Source: Levilactobacillus brevis ATCC 14869 = DSM 20054 (GTDB lineage: Bacteria > Bacillota > Bacilli > Lactobacillales > Lactobacillaceae). From it: a stretch of DNA of 64,000 nt. The notes beneath the pieces are model-generated. The model was not told the origin of the DNA and did not search any database. It was given only the letters and a program-made list of their open reading frames with translations. A program made the position numbers and the translations under genes. Within the stretch, counting starts at the first letter, position 1, and every line of letters begins with the position of its first letter. The stretch covers positions 62,001 through 126,000 of the forward strand of contig NZ_AZCP01000002.1 in the NCBI RefSeq assembly GCF_001433855.1. Direction: 5' to 3'. Positions 1 through 8,820 of this stretch are shown in pieces.

Positions 1-565
1 CAACCGCAACTAGTGATTCCAGCGAATGTGTCAACACATCCAAGCCAGAGTATGCCGTCACACTCTTAGGCGCCGTCATCACCAATTGTGGATCTAACAA
101 TGCTTCGTCTGGCCGCAAGAAGTCTTCCATAATGGGGTACTTTTGTTGGTGTTCCGGATCCGACAGCACACAGTGTTGCGTAATTTCTGATCCAGTTCCA
201 CTCGTCGTTGGAATGGCAATAAACTTGTGGATGTCTTGTTTCAACAACTTTTCACCAAAGAAGCGAATTCCCTTGGCGGTATCAATAGCTGAGCCGCCAC
301 CAATCCCAATCACAATAGTTGGCTTGAGTGGGACAAATTGTTTGACCCCTTCAATGATGTTAGCCAATGGTGGATCAGGCTTCACATCAGAGAAGATGGT
401 CACTTGATTAGTATCACCGATTTCTGACAAGATCCGTTTCAACGTGGGCGTATCCGGCAAAAATGCATCGCATACCATAAAAATAGTTTCTTTTTTTAGC
501 AACCGTAACCGTTCTAGGCTATCATTACCCGAATAGATGGTTGTTGCGAGTGAAAATTTTTCCAT
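1..565 (-). CDS. pduQ: PduQ-type iron-containing alcohol dehydrogenase, 3' part cut off by the window edge
   Basis: This is the N-terminal part of a group III iron-dependent alcohol dehydrogenase, which would reduce propionaldehyde (or 3-hydroxypropionaldehyde) to the alcohol and recycle NADH to NAD+ inside the microcompartment. The start ATG follows a GGGAGG ribosome binding site, and the reading frame stays open to base 1. Visible motifs are the nucleotide-binding GIGGGSAIDTAK stretch and PTTSGTGSE, both typical of the family. The gene begins 3 bases after the pduP stop, so it is the distal part of the same operon. The name rests on context as well as on family. The C-terminal metal-binding histidines lie outside the window. 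Confidence 0.88.
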   Translation of the reverse strand, partial: MEKFSLATTIYSGNDSLERLRLLKKETIFMVCDAFLPDTPTLKRILSEIGDTNQVTIFSDVKPDPPLANIIEGVKQFVPLKPTIVIGIGGGSAIDTAKGIRFFGEKLLKQDIHKFIAIPTTSGTGSEITQHCVLSDPEHQQKYPIMEDFLRPDEALLDPQLVMTAPKSVTAYSGLDVLTHSLESLVAV

Positions 566-568
566 ACT

Positions 569-2002
569 CTAAGCCTCCCAAGTCCGTAATGAGAACCCTT
601 CTGGCGAGTTAAGCCGGCGCCGGCGCGTGTAAGTCTTCGACGTTGCCGTTCCTTCACCCGTTGGTGTGGCAATCGTTAAGGCTGAAGCCCCACTATGCGC
701 ACCATTCGTCGCAACACCAGTCCCACAATAAGTTGGGCCATTAACCACGAAGATTGACGTATTCAACCGGTGCGCTGCCTTATTGATGTGTGGTAAATTC
801 TCGGAATGAATGGAAGCCGTGTGGTGTAACCCACCTTCAACTTCTGTAGCCGTTGCTAAAACGCTATCAAAGTCAGGGCAACAAACGACTGGCAAAATTG
901 GCATCAACATTTCTGTCGTTACTAACGGATGATCCTTAGCTGCTTCAAGAATAATCAGTGTTGGTGTCCCGGTGTAAGAGATTCCTGCTTGATCCAAAAT
1001 GTAGGTGGCATCTTTACCAACAAACTTCCGATCTGGTGCGCCCTTAGGCCCAATGGTCATTTGCGCTAATTTTTCAATATCGGCAGAATCGGTAACCAAG
1101 AAGGCCCCTTCTTGTTGCATCCGCATGATGAGTTCATCCTTGACAGCGACTTCAACGACAACTTCCTTTTCGGCCGTGCAGAGAATGTTATTATCAAAGG
1201 CTGCTGAATCAACAATGTTGTGGGCTGCTAAAGCAATATTGGCAGTTGCATCCACCATTGCAGGCGGGTTACCAGCACCGGCACCGACCGCCTTCTTACC
1301 ACTGATAAGCGCTTGGTGGACAACAGCAGGCCCTCCAGTGATTGACAGCATGGCAACGTCAGGATGTTGCATAACTTCTTGCACGGATTCAATTGAAGGC
1401 GTTTCCAGTGAAACGACTAAGTTATGTAACCCAGTTGCATCAGCTACCAATTCGTTTAATTTTTCGATCGTCCAACGGGTAATGTTCTTAGCACCTGGAT
1501 GGGCACCAAAGAACAACGTATTCCCACCAGCCAACATCATGATGGCATTGGCAATCACCGTTTCAGAGGGGTTGGTACTAGGACCAACGGCACCAATGAC
1601 ACCAAATGGCGCGTATTCATACATAACCAGTCCACCGTCACCGGTTTCGGCTTCTGGCTGCAGAATTTCTGGACCGGGTGTGTTATAAAGGGCGTTATTG
1701 AGTTTGGCAATTTTCGCGCTAACCGTTCCCATGCCAGTTTCATCATGAATCCGCTTAGCCATATCCTCAATGTATGGCCGGAAACCCTCACGGATCGCAT
1801 CAATCACTTTGTTCCGAACTGAGATTGGTTGGTCGGCGTAGTTTTCTTGCGCCGCTTTTGTGGCCGCAATGGCTTCATTGACCGTCTTAAAGATCCCATT
1901 TTTGCCGGGAACGGTCGCATTGGTGGCCGTTGATGACTGAGGATTGCTAAGTTCTTCACTCAAAATTTTACGGATGGCTTGTTCAATGTTTTCTGTGTTC
2001 AT
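569..2002 (-). CDS. pduP: CoA-acylating propionaldehyde dehydrogenase PduP
   Basis: PduP converts propionaldehyde, CoA and NAD+ to propionyl-CoA and NADH in the Pdu compartment. The 477-residue protein has the aldehyde dehydrogenase fold with the nucleophilic cysteine in NNILCTAEK and the glycine-rich GAGAGNPPA stretch. The first ~18 residues (MNTENIEQAIRKILSEEL) form a short amphipathic helix followed by a low-complexity linker, as expected of an encapsulation peptide that directs the enzyme to the shell lumen. It lies 2 bases downstream of the GlcG-like gene. The length is close to the usual ~465 residues. Confidence 0.95.
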   Translation of the reverse strand: MNTENIEQAIRKILSEELSNPQSSTATNATVPGKNGIFKTVNEAIAATKAAQENYADQPISVRNKVIDAIREGFRPYIEDMAKRIHDETGMGTVSAKIAKLNNALYNTPGPEILQPEAETGDGGLVMYEYAPFGVIGAVGPSTNPSETVIANAIMMLAGGNTLFFGAHPGAKNITRWTIEKLNELVADATGLHNLVVSLETPSIESVQEVMQHPDVAMLSITGGPAVVHQALISGKKAVGAGAGNPPAMVDATANIALAAHNIVDSAAFDNNILCTAEKEVVVEVAVKDELIMRMQQEGAFLVTDSADIEKLAQMTIGPKGAPDRKFVGKDATYILDQAGISYTGTPTLIILEAAKDHPLVTTEMLMPILPVVCCPDFDSVLATATEVEGGLHHTASIHSENLPHINKAAHRLNTSIFVVNGPTYCGTGVATNGAHSGASALTIATPTGEGTATSKTYTRRRRLNSPEGFSLRTWEA

Positions 2003-2004
2003 GC

Positions 2005-2484
2005 CTATTTACTCTCCTTTAAAAAGGCGGCGACGGCTGCCTCACAAATTGATTGATCCTCTTCGATCAGACCACCGCTGACCCCAATAGCACCAATGGC
2101 CGTACCATTGATGACTAATGGAATACCACCAGGGAATGAGACCAACTTACCATCTAACATGGTTTCCATTTGGTACAATGGCGCACCTGGTTGGATGTCT
2201 TTGCTAATTTCTTTAGTTGGTTCCTTCATAGCGATTGCCGACCAAGCCTTCTTAGGAGCTAGTGTGGAGCTGACCAAGTTTGCATTTGGCATGTGATATA
2301 ACATCTGTGGTACCGTTGCCTGGTCCATGATGCAAATCGTGACCCCAACCTTTAATTCATCAGCACGGGCTACCGCAGCATCAATTACCTTTTCCATCAT
2401 ATGACGATCAAATAAGTTCATCGTTGTGCCTCCTTGTTTGGCAATTACATCGCGAATAATCTGACTCAATTGTTCTTCATTCAT
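2005..2484 (-). CDS. GlcG/HbpS (DUF336) family protein, the split-off PduO C-terminal domain
   Basis: This 159-residue protein belongs to the heme-degradation/HbpS-like GlcG family. In Salmonella this domain is fused to the C-terminus of PduO, whereas here it is separate and lies 3 bases downstream of the adenosyltransferase gene. Family members bind heme or corrinoids, so a role in cofactor handling is likely but unproven. The first ~16 residues (MNEEQLSQIIRDVIAK) have the same spacing of hydrophobic residues as the encapsulation helices of PduD, PduL and PduP, followed by a glycine-rich break. This suggests that the protein enters the compartment. Confidence 0.85.
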   Translation of the reverse strand: MNEEQLSQIIRDVIAKQGGTTMNLFDRHMMEKVIDAAVARADELKVGVTICIMDQATVPQMLYHMPNANLVSSTLAPKKAWSAIAMKEPTKEISKDIQPGAPLYQMETMLDGKLVSFPGGIPLVINGTAIGAIGVSGGLIEEDQSICEAAVAAFLKESK

Positions 2485-2487
2485 TTT

Positions 2488-3063
2488 TTATCGCCCCACT
2501 GCTTGAGCATACCGTTTCATCACCTGATCAGTTAGCTCATTGACTTGATATTCATAGTCCTCTGAACGGGCCATGATGTAAAAGAAATCGGATAAACGGT
2601 TCACGTAGCGCTCAAGGACGGGACGAACCTCAACATCCGTCGAAAATCGGACAAACATCCGCTCCGCTCGTCGACAAACCGTTCGGCAAATATGCAACTG
2701 TGCTCCAGCCAAACTGGCACCCGGTAAAATAAAACTGGTGACTTTAGGTAATTCAGCCGTGTAGCGGTCAATCACCTGTTCTAACATAGTCACATCATCA
2801 TCGGTAATCACCCGACTGTTGGCATTAAATTTACCAGCAGTCTGTGTGGCAATTTCACCTTGAAGAAAGAACATCTTGTACTCAATCTTCTGTAGAATGG
2901 CTTTATTCTCGGCTTTCACACAGAACTTATCTGCCAGGCTAACATTGGCATTGAGCTCATCAAACGTCCCGTAAGTGTCAACTCGTAAGGAGTCTTTTCT
3001 CACCCGTGTACCGTCATATAAACTCGTTGAACCTTTGTCTCCGCCTTTTGTGTAAATTGGCAT
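2488..3063 (-). CDS. pduO: PduO-type cob(I)alamin adenosyltransferase
   Basis: The enzyme transfers adenosyl from ATP to cob(I)alamin and makes the adenosylcobalamin needed by the diol dehydratase. The N-terminal YTKGGDKGSTSLYDG motif is the ATP-binding signature of PduO-type enzymes. The C-terminal helices hold RRAERMFVRF and ERYVNRLSDFFYIMAR, the conserved active-site region. At 191 residues it is the catalytic domain alone. The GlcG domain that is fused to it in enteric bacteria is the next gene downstream. The start follows a GGGGGAT ribosome binding site. Confidence 0.93.
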   Translation of the reverse strand: MPIYTKGGDKGSTSLYDGTRVRKDSLRVDTYGTFDELNANVSLADKFCVKAENKAILQKIEYKMFFLQGEIATQTAGKFNANSRVITDDDVTMLEQVIDRYTAELPKVTSFILPGASLAGAQLHICRTVCRRAERMFVRFSTDVEVRPVLERYVNRLSDFFYIMARSEDYEYQVNELTDQVMKRYAQAVGR

Positions 3064-3078
3064 CTTGCTATCCCCCCT

Positions 3079-3351
3079 CTACTTATCAAAGCGATCAATG
3101 ATCCCAACGATCGAACAATCATTGACATCACGCGCCGCCTCTTCGTTGCGATTAGCACGACGGGCACCAGCACCACGAACGAGTAACACGTACTCGCCAA
3201 CCCCAGCACCAACAGAATCAGCTGCAACTTCCTGATGACGAACGGCTTGCCCATCGGAATTAACGGGTTGGACAATCATCAGCTTCCGGCCTACTAAGGA
3301 CGGATCCTTTTGCGTCGACACGACGCTACCAATTACTTTTGCCATATACAT
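3079..3351 (-). CDS. pduN: Microcompartment vertex protein PduN
   Basis: This is a 90-residue EutN/CcmL-family protein; these form pentamers that cap the vertices of the polyhedral shell. The opening MAKVIGSVVSTQKDPSLVG and the later GVGEYVLLVRGAGARR stretch are typical. It overlaps the end of pduM by 19 bases, which suggests translational coupling. Two in-frame ATGs, two codons apart, are possible starts (MYMAKV or MAKV). I used the upstream one, so the start is uncertain by two residues. Confidence 0.92.
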   Translation of the reverse strand: MYMAKVIGSVVSTQKDPSLVGRKLMIVQPVNSDGQAVRHQEVAADSVGAGVGEYVLLVRGAGARRANRNEEAARDVNDCSIVGIIDRFDK

Positions 3352-3854
3352 TCTTCATCAGTCCTCATTTGTAGTTTCATCTGCTTCACCGCACGTACAG
3401 TACTGGCCTCATCCGTTAATCGCTGTTGCGGCGTAACCACCACAATCGTTTTATCCGGTAAAGCTGCCAACACTGAACGGGAAATCAAGCGCGGATACAC
3501 CGCCTTAATCGGTTGTGACTGGGGAGTTACAAAAAGTAACGGCCAGTCTAACAACATGCTTCGGGGAATAAAGTTAATGGCTAACTCGTTGATAGTGAAT
3601 TGAAAATCCACCTGATAATCAATCCCTTGTAACACCCAGGCAACCCATTGATTATCAACGTTCATGCCATACAGCGCATGAATCAGTTCAATCGAGACAT
3701 TGGCCACCGTAACGGTTGCATTGTCCAAAAAGACTTGTGTTGAGGGCGCTGCCGCCGTGCGATCATAGGTACAGTGGTACGTCTGCTGCTCGCGTCGCTT
3801 AAGTTTATTTAGGACTTGCGCCACTAACGGTTCCACTTCGATCACCAACTTCAT
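3333..3854 (-). CDS. pduM: Microcompartment accessory protein PduM
   Basis: This 173-residue protein occupies the PduM position between pduL and pduN. In Salmonella, PduM is needed for correct compartment assembly, but its biochemical function is unknown. I see no catalytic motif and no signal peptide or membrane segment. The assignment rests mainly on gene order and length, helped by family-like phrases such as NFIPRSMLLDWPLLFVTPQ. Its 3' end overlaps pduN. Confidence 0.75.
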   Translation of the reverse strand: MKLVIEVEPLVAQVLNKLKRREQQTYHCTYDRTAAAPSTQVFLDNATVTVANVSIELIHALYGMNVDNQWVAWVLQGIDYQVDFQFTINELAINFIPRSMLLDWPLLFVTPQSQPIKAVYPRLISRSVLAALPDKTIVVVTPQQRLTDEASTVRAVKQMKLQMRTDEECIWQK

Positions 3855-3874
3855 CTAAAATTTCGCTTAACGCC

Positions 3875-4501
3875 TTACGCTTTCACAATTTTACCGAACG
3901 TGTTGCCATCAACATTAGCGGCATTCGCTTCGTCCGTATCAATGTGCATTTCCAACACAAAATCTTCTCGTGGCCGACAAATAACGTCATTGTAGATAGT
4001 CCGCCGATCTTGTGACTGAACTTCAACGGAAACCGTATCGCCCAACTTAACACCGAAACGTTTAGCGTCTTCATTACTCATGTGGATATGCCGCTTGGCA
4101 ATGATAACGCCTTGAACCGTGACCTCACCATCTGGTGTCACCAGCTTAACCGATGGCGCCCCATCCAAATGACCAGATAGACGGATTGGGGCTGGTACAC
4201 CAATGTTCAGAGCTTCTGAACGGGCAATTTCAACTTGTGAGTGTGCCCGACAAGGTCCTAAGACCCGCACATGTTTAATCGTTCCCTTAGGTCCGACAAT
4301 ATCCACCGTTTGCTTTGACGCAAATTCCTTAGGCTGTTTCAACGGCTTCAAAACCGTCATTTCTTGATTGGGAAACAGCGTATTAAAATCCGCCTCTGTC
4401 AAGTGAATGTGGTGGTTGGAAACACCGATCGGAATACGATCGGGATCCAATTCTTCTTTGATAATACGTTGAACTAACGCTCGTAAAGCTGTTTCATCCA
4501 T
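3875..4501 (-). CDS. pduL: Phosphate propanoyltransferase PduL
   Basis: PduL exchanges CoA for phosphate on propionyl-CoA. It gives propionyl-phosphate for ATP synthesis and recycles CoA inside the compartment. Zinc-ligand histidines are visible in IGVSNHHIHL near the N-terminus and in IIAKRHIHMSNEDA in the second half, the two beta-barrel motifs of the family. The N-terminal helix MDETALRALVQRIIKEELD looks like an encapsulation peptide. I chose the ATG at 4501, which has an AGGGTGG ribosome binding site 8 bases upstream, over a GTG four codons earlier that overlaps that site. About 208 residues, a normal length. Confidence 0.93.
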   Translation of the reverse strand: MDETALRALVQRIIKEELDPDRIPIGVSNHHIHLTEADFNTLFPNQEMTVLKPLKQPKEFASKQTVDIVGPKGTIKHVRVLGPCRAHSQVEIARSEALNIGVPAPIRLSGHLDGAPSVKLVTPDGEVTVQGVIIAKRHIHMSNEDAKRFGVKLGDTVSVEVQSQDRRTIYNDVICRPREDFVLEMHIDTDEANAANVDGNTFGKIVKA

Positions 4502-4529
4502 AGTTAGTGCCACCCTTATTCATTAAAAA

Positions 4530-4820
4530 TTATTTTGCAGCTGGTTTGCTCGTCTTAGGTAAGATGTTTTCAACTTCTGCGTGTGGACGAGGAATAACGA
4601 ATGAGCTTTGGACTTCACCAATGTTTTCAGCGGCGGCAACCCCAGCATCAACGGCGGCTTTAACGGCACCAACGTCACCACGAACCATGACCGTTACCAA
4701 ACCACTACCGATCTTTTCTTGACCCATCATTTCAACGTTTGCTGCTTTAACCATGGCATCTGCCGCTTCGATTGAGGCAACTAAACCCTTGGTTTCGATC
4801 ATACCTAATGCGTTATTCAT
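4530..4820 (-). CDS. pduJ: Microcompartment shell hexamer protein PduJ
   Basis: This is a single-BMC-domain protein of 96 residues; six copies make a hexagonal facet tile with a central pore. It is nearly identical to PduA of the same operon through the core ([19 protein letters not shown] and following), differing mainly at the two ends. In Salmonella, PduA and PduJ are interchangeable in structure but differ in genetic position and pore role. I separate the two here by position, since pduA is first in the operon and this copy follows pduK. An AGGAGG-type ribosome binding site precedes the ATG. Confidence 0.93.
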   Translation of the reverse strand: MNNALGMIETKGLVASIEAADAMVKAANVEMMGQEKIGSGLVTVMVRGDVGAVKAAVDAGVAAAENIGEVQSSFVIPRPHAEVENILPKTSKPAAK

Positions 4821-4839
4821 AATAATTTCCTCCTAATAG

Positions 4840-5328
4840 TTAGCTCTGTTTGTTTTTGCCAAATAGTTCTTGATAATGCAGGCATTTCTTCCGTGGCTCG
4901 CCTAACTTCCGTGGACACTTAGGATCTCCACATAAGTTACAAGTGGCCTCAGCTTCATCCTTGGTTACCGTGGGCTCTGCTGGCGCCTCAGGGGCGACGT
5001 CAGTGACCTGCGGTTGTTGCGGTGTTTCTTCATTTGTGGACGTTTCTGGTACTGGCGCGAAGATCGGATTTTGGCTTAAATCGCTAATTCCCGGTGCTGG
5101 GTTAGCTAAGACAGTTGAACTGACATAATCCGTTCCAACCGTTTGCTTCCCAGTTTCTATCGCCACCGAAACGGCCGCTACATCACCACTGATGATGACT
5201 GTTACCCAGCCACCACCCTTGGTGTTTTCTAACCCTACTAGGTTAACCGCTGCCGTCTTGAGCATCTTATCCGCCACAACAATGGCACCTGGCAACCCGG
5301 TAGTTTCTAGATATCCAATTGCGTCCAT
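4840..5328 (-). CDS. pduK: Shell protein PduK with a C-terminal cysteine cluster
   Basis: PduK is a minor shell protein. Residues 1-~90 are a BMC domain (MDAIGYLETTGLPGAIVVAD). A Pro/Thr/Glu-rich linker of ~40 residues follows, and then a short tail with CNLCGDPKCPRKLGEPRKKC. The four cysteines of this tail could bind an Fe-S cluster or zinc, as proposed for PduK homologues. The tail is present and complete here. The gene sits between pduH and pduJ with short gaps, in the usual order. Confidence 0.92.
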   Translation of the reverse strand: MDAIGYLETTGLPGAIVVADKMLKTAAVNLVGLENTKGGGWVTVIISGDVAAVSVAIETGKQTVGTDYVSSTVLANPAPGISDLSQNPIFAPVPETSTNEETPQQPQVTDVAPEAPAEPTVTKDEAEATCNLCGDPKCPRKLGEPRKKCLHYQELFGKNKQS

Positions 5329-5341
5329 CTTTTCTAACCAC

Positions 5342-5695
5342 CTAATCTAATGTCTTAAAGGGCACGCCCTTCACCAAGCGAGCTGCATTAGCACCTAACC
5401 GGCGCAGGCGGTCCGCCGAATCACGGGTCACCGTGAATAACGGCTGCTCGGCATGCAGGTTCTTGTAGTGAACAACCACATGCTGATCGTCAAAACCAAT
5501 GCCCACGGACAACCGTGAAGCCAAAGCCGCCTGATAAGCGCGCATGGTGACATCGTCTTCTGCAATCACCTTGGTCTGTACCGGAATGGCTTCTTCTTCA
5601 ATCCCGTTAAGTAACGGTTTCAAAGTCACCGGTAAATCGGACGCCGCTGTCGGCACGGCAATAAAAATTGCCGGCTTATCCATTGTGTTGGTCAT
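5342..5695 (-). CDS. pduH: Diol dehydratase reactivase small subunit PduH
   Basis: PduH pairs with PduG to remove damaged cobalamin from the diol dehydratase in an ATP-dependent reaction. The ~117-residue protein begins MTNTMDKPAIFIAVPTAA and carries VGIGFDDQHVVVHYKNL, in line with the beta-subunit-like fold of small reactivases. The ATG at 5695 has AAGGGA 5 bases upstream and overlaps the end of pduG by 20 bases. An upstream GTG/ATG extension is also open but lacks a good ribosome binding site. Confidence 0.88.
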   Translation of the reverse strand: MTNTMDKPAIFIAVPTAASDLPVTLKPLLNGIEEEAIPVQTKVIAEDDVTMRAYQAALASRLSVGIGFDDQHVVVHYKNLHAEQPLFTVTRDSADRLRRLGANAARLVKGVPFKTLD

Positions 5696-7526
5696 AGGCG
5701 TCCCTTCTCTCCCGGGCATAAGACAGGATCAATCCCGTAGCAACCGCATTTCGCGGTCCTTCAACGGCCCGAATATTTCCCCGTCCGGCAACAAGGTTAT
5801 AGTGAGACAACTCATCCGTGACCAATTGTGGGATTTCAAAGTCCAGCGCCGATCCCCCAACGATCACGACAAACGGAATGTCACGGATATTACCAGTGGG
5901 ACTCACGTGTTGTAAGGCCCGCCGTGCATTTTCCACAAACACCCGCTTCTTAGCGGTCTGGCGAATCTGCTTAACCTTTTCAATGTTCATATTCCCTGGC
6001 AATGGGACGTAACCGTCCGGCTTAATGACCACTGTGCGCGCAAAAATGTCTGCTGGCAGTGGGTCTTCAAAAAACTGAACCGTGCCATCTTCATGCCGAA
6101 TTTGGAATAGATTTTCAACTCGGGCCAGCGGATATTTCTTAATATCCTCGGCCAAGTACACATCGTCTAGGCCTAACTCAGAATTGATAATCATGGTGAC
6201 CATGTCCCCGGCACCAGCCAAGTGAATCGCCACAATATCATCTTGCTGATTGATAATCGAGGCATCTGTTGAACCGGCACCCAAGTCAAGAATCGCAATG
6301 GGCTTGGTTGTTCCTGGTGTCGTCAAAGCTCCCAAGATTGCGGCCTCAGCTTCAGCTCCGCCAATCTCAACGGAAATGTGAAGCTCGTCTTGAATCAAAT
6401 CAGCAATCTGTTGCATCTGGAGGTGGTCAGATTTTACCATTGCGGCAATCCCAACGGCTTGTTCGGTTGAGAACTCGCCAGCCAGTCCACCTTGTACCTT
6501 GACTGGAACCGCCGTGTTGACGGCTAGCAGATCTTGAATAGCGATATCCCGGTTCTGTTTATTGGTGAGGTCCGCCATCGTCTGCCGAACCTTTTCCAAC
6601 ATCCCACCAACATTGGTTCCCGCTTCACCTGTAATATCTTGAATCCGGTCAAACTGATTGACCTTCTTCATAATTGCTTCAGCACCAGCGGCCACGTTAA
6701 CCTTGTCAGAATCTCGATCACCTTCGATTTGGATGCTCCCGGCTGGAATAACCCGGGCCTTCACATCCCCCTTAGGCGTCTTGATGACCACCGCAGACCG
6801 GTTGCCAATTAACGCCCGAGAAACCGGCACGATGTTTTTGGTTTCGTCGGCTGTCAAATCAAAGAGTGTGGCGATTCCATACGGATTAGATAACTGCGAA
6901 ATAACTTGCCCTTTACCAGCAACCTCAACGCCAGCCATCATCCCCATGGGAACCTTATCAATCCGCGCCACTTCATCTACAATCGGAATTTTGTGTTCCA
7001 GCCGGTTATCAATTAACACCCCATCATCATTTTGCAAGATGGCCGCATTTATTTGATAACCACTTTGCTGGTACAGATTGATCAGCTTAGCCGCATCTTC
7101 GAAATCAACTTCAGCCGGTACCAGAACAATATACGGACGTGTCTTATCGGTTTCTTGAAGCAGTTGTAGCAAACTCACCGTATAGCCAGAACCAATACCG
7201 ACGCCACCTGGTGTGTTCGGGTTGTGCCCAATCATCGTGGATTCAGTAATCACCGTTTCCGTGATGGTTTCCATCGCCACATCCCCAATAACCGGTGTTG
7301 CTTCGTTAATCCGGATCAGGTCAATATCACTCAAGGCTAACTGACTTTTATTTAACACTTGCATAATGGCTTTTTTGATCCCAATGAGGTTTTGCTTGGT
7401 TCCTTTGATCCCCGTGGTTTCTGCAATGTCAGAATTGATAAAATCAACCGCACCTTGATCTGAAATATCAGCCAAAGCAACTTCCGTTGAGGAATTACCA
7501 ATATCAACACCTATCACCTTTTGCAT
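5676..7526 (-). CDS. pduG: Diol dehydratase reactivase large subunit PduG
   Basis: PduG is the ATPase subunit of the reactivating factor that swaps inactive cobalamin for adenosylcobalamin in the PduCDE enzyme. The 616-residue protein starts with the actin/Hsp70-like phosphate-1 motif VIGVDIGNSSTEVAL and has a second one in AILDLGAGSTDASII. Length and motif order match DdrA/PduG (about 610 residues). Its C-terminus overlaps the small subunit gene, consistent with coupled synthesis of the complex. Confidence 0.95.
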   Translation of the reverse strand: MQKVIGVDIGNSSTEVALADISDQGAVDFINSDIAETTGIKGTKQNLIGIKKAIMQVLNKSQLALSDIDLIRINEATPVIGDVAMETITETVITESTMIGHNPNTPGGVGIGSGYTVSLLQLLQETDKTRPYIVLVPAEVDFEDAAKLINLYQQSGYQINAAILQNDDGVLIDNRLEHKIPIVDEVARIDKVPMGMMAGVEVAGKGQVISQLSNPYGIATLFDLTADETKNIVPVSRALIGNRSAVVIKTPKGDVKARVIPAGSIQIEGDRDSDKVNVAAGAEAIMKKVNQFDRIQDITGEAGTNVGGMLEKVRQTMADLTNKQNRDIAIQDLLAVNTAVPVKVQGGLAGEFSTEQAVGIAAMVKSDHLQMQQIADLIQDELHISVEIGGAEAEAAILGALTTPGTTKPIAILDLGAGSTDASIINQQDDIVAIHLAGAGDMVTMIINSELGLDDVYLAEDIKKYPLARVENLFQIRHEDGTVQFFEDPLPADIFARTVVIKPDGYVPLPGNMNIEKVKQIRQTAKKRVFVENARRALQHVSPTGNIRDIPFVVIVGGSALDFEIPQLVTDELSHYNLVAGRGNIRAVEGPRNAVATGLILSYARERRDAYDQHNG

Positions 7527-7540
7527 ACGAAGACTCCTAA

Positions 7541-8068
7541 CTAGTTATCGCCCTTCAGTTTCTTACGGGATTCATAGTAGTCGGCCGCTTCCGCAAACCA
7601 TCCGGCGTTCACTGGGGCATGATATTTATCTTTTAATTCGGCTGAAATCGCTAATAATTCCGCTTTAGTGGACCGGTATGGTCGTAAGGCGTTGTACATT
7701 TCCAGTAATCGATCATCTGGAATAGAGGTCAATTCTGACGCCCGTTGGAAGTTACGTTGAACCGCATCCCGACCAGCATCGTTGGCCACTTCACCTTGCA
7801 TCCGTAAGGTATCCGGCGTAATTCGTAAATCATTGGCCTTAATATCATCGTTGAGAACATTATCCAAGGTGATATCGTTCAAAGCTTTCCCAGACGGTGA
7901 ATGTACGAGCTCTGGGTGCTTAGAGTACAGTGGATAATCTTGTTTCGATAATGCTGCATGCTGCGTCTGCGTCGCCGTTGACGTAGGCGTGGCAGTCGTC
8001 TGATCAGCGGCCTCAGTGCCACCAATTTGTTGGACGATTTTTGCTACTAAGTCATCAATTTCACTCAT
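7541..8068 (-). CDS. pduE: Propanediol/glycerol dehydratase small subunit PduE
   Basis: This is the gamma subunit of the B12-dependent diol dehydratase, 175 residues. The segment DYPLYSKHPELVHSPSGKALNDITL is characteristic of the family. The N-terminal MSEIDDLVAKIVQQIGG forms a predicted amphipathic helix followed by a Thr/Ala-rich linker, a possible encapsulation or solubility-lowering extension. It follows pduD after 12 bases with its own GGAGG ribosome binding site. Confidence 0.95.
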   Translation of the reverse strand: MSEIDDLVAKIVQQIGGTEAADQTTATPTSTATQTQHAALSKQDYPLYSKHPELVHSPSGKALNDITLDNVLNDDIKANDLRITPDTLRMQGEVANDAGRDAVQRNFQRASELTSIPDDRLLEMYNALRPYRSTKAELLAISAELKDKYHAPVNAGWFAEAADYYESRKKLKGDN

Positions 8069-8080
8069 GACCCATTCCTC

Positions 8081-8800
8081 CTAGTTAAAGTTGACTTCGA
8101 TTTGTTCAGCGGGTTTCCCCATAACGACCTGTTTCGTTTCCTTGATATGCATCAAGGCAGACAAGGCCTGGTATTGAACCCGTGCCATTTGGTCATTAAC
8201 CGTTGGAACAGGGCTTGGTGACATTCCTTTAGCGTATTCGGCTGCATTCTTGCCGATAGCCCGGTAGGTATCACCATCCAAGACAGGTGCTTGTGGGAAC
8301 AATTCCAAGTTGGACAATGGTTCTTGGTCCTTTTGGTGAATGATCGTCGTCCCTTTGGATTGAATGGCAATGGCGATACCAGAACCTGATAAATGATCTC
8401 CTTCGGCACCACAGAAGGAAACGTCAGAAGTCCGGTAGACTTTTACGACCCGTGCCTTCAGTCCTTCTTCTTCAATGCCCGCAACCATCTGTCGTAAAAT
8501 TTCTTTATGGCTGATTCCAGTCAAATTATGGTCCATCACTTCTGCAAAGGCTGGTGCCACAGCAATCACGACTTCATCACGTGAATAGCCGGGTTTGGCA
8601 ACCCCAACGTGTTTGAACCAGTCAACTGGTTTTTCCGGTTCTGGGCCGTCACCATTAACTGGTGCAGCCGTTGCCGTCGTAGCTGATGACGCTGCTGGTG
8701 CATCATCTTTAAATGAGATTGGCGTGTCCCCCGTTTGGGTTTCAGCAATCACATCACGGATAATATTCCGCAATAAGTTTTCATCGATTTCTTGAGCCAC
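8081..8800 (-). CDS. pduD: Propanediol/glycerol dehydratase medium subunit PduD
   Basis: This is the beta subunit of the diol dehydratase, which helps to bind adenosylcobalamin. The 239-residue sequence has the conserved [22 protein letters not shown] and [18 protein letters not shown] segments. The first ~20 residues ([18 protein letters not shown]) are the encapsulation helix known from PduD homologues, joined through an Ala/Thr-rich linker. It lies 20 bases behind pduC. Confidence 0.96.
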   Translation of the reverse strand: MAQEIDENLLRNIIRDVIAETQTGDTPISFKDDAPAASSATTATAAPVNGDGPEPEKPVDWFKHVGVAKPGYSRDEVVIAVAPAFAEVMDHNLTGISHKEILRQMVAGIEEEGLKARVVKVYRTSDVSFCGAEGDHLSGSGIAIAIQSKGTTIIHQKDQEPLSNLELFPQAPVLDGDTYRAIGKNAAEYAKGMSPSPVPTVNDQMARVQYQALSALMHIKETKQVVMGKPAEQIEVNFN

Positions 8801-8820
8801 AGTGTTAACCCCCTTTTCGA

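Noticed and set aside
132-407. 91-codon plus-strand frame at the left edge
   Set aside because: It is antisense to pduQ, whose own frame has clear alcohol dehydrogenase motifs.
1005-1688. 227-codon open frame on the plus strand
   Set aside because: It lies wholly opposite pduP, has no ribosome binding site or recognisable domain, and its residue mix is what the antisense of a GC-balanced gene gives.
6658-7056. 132-codon plus-strand frame
   Set aside because: It is antisense to the ATPase domain of pduG and has no independent support.
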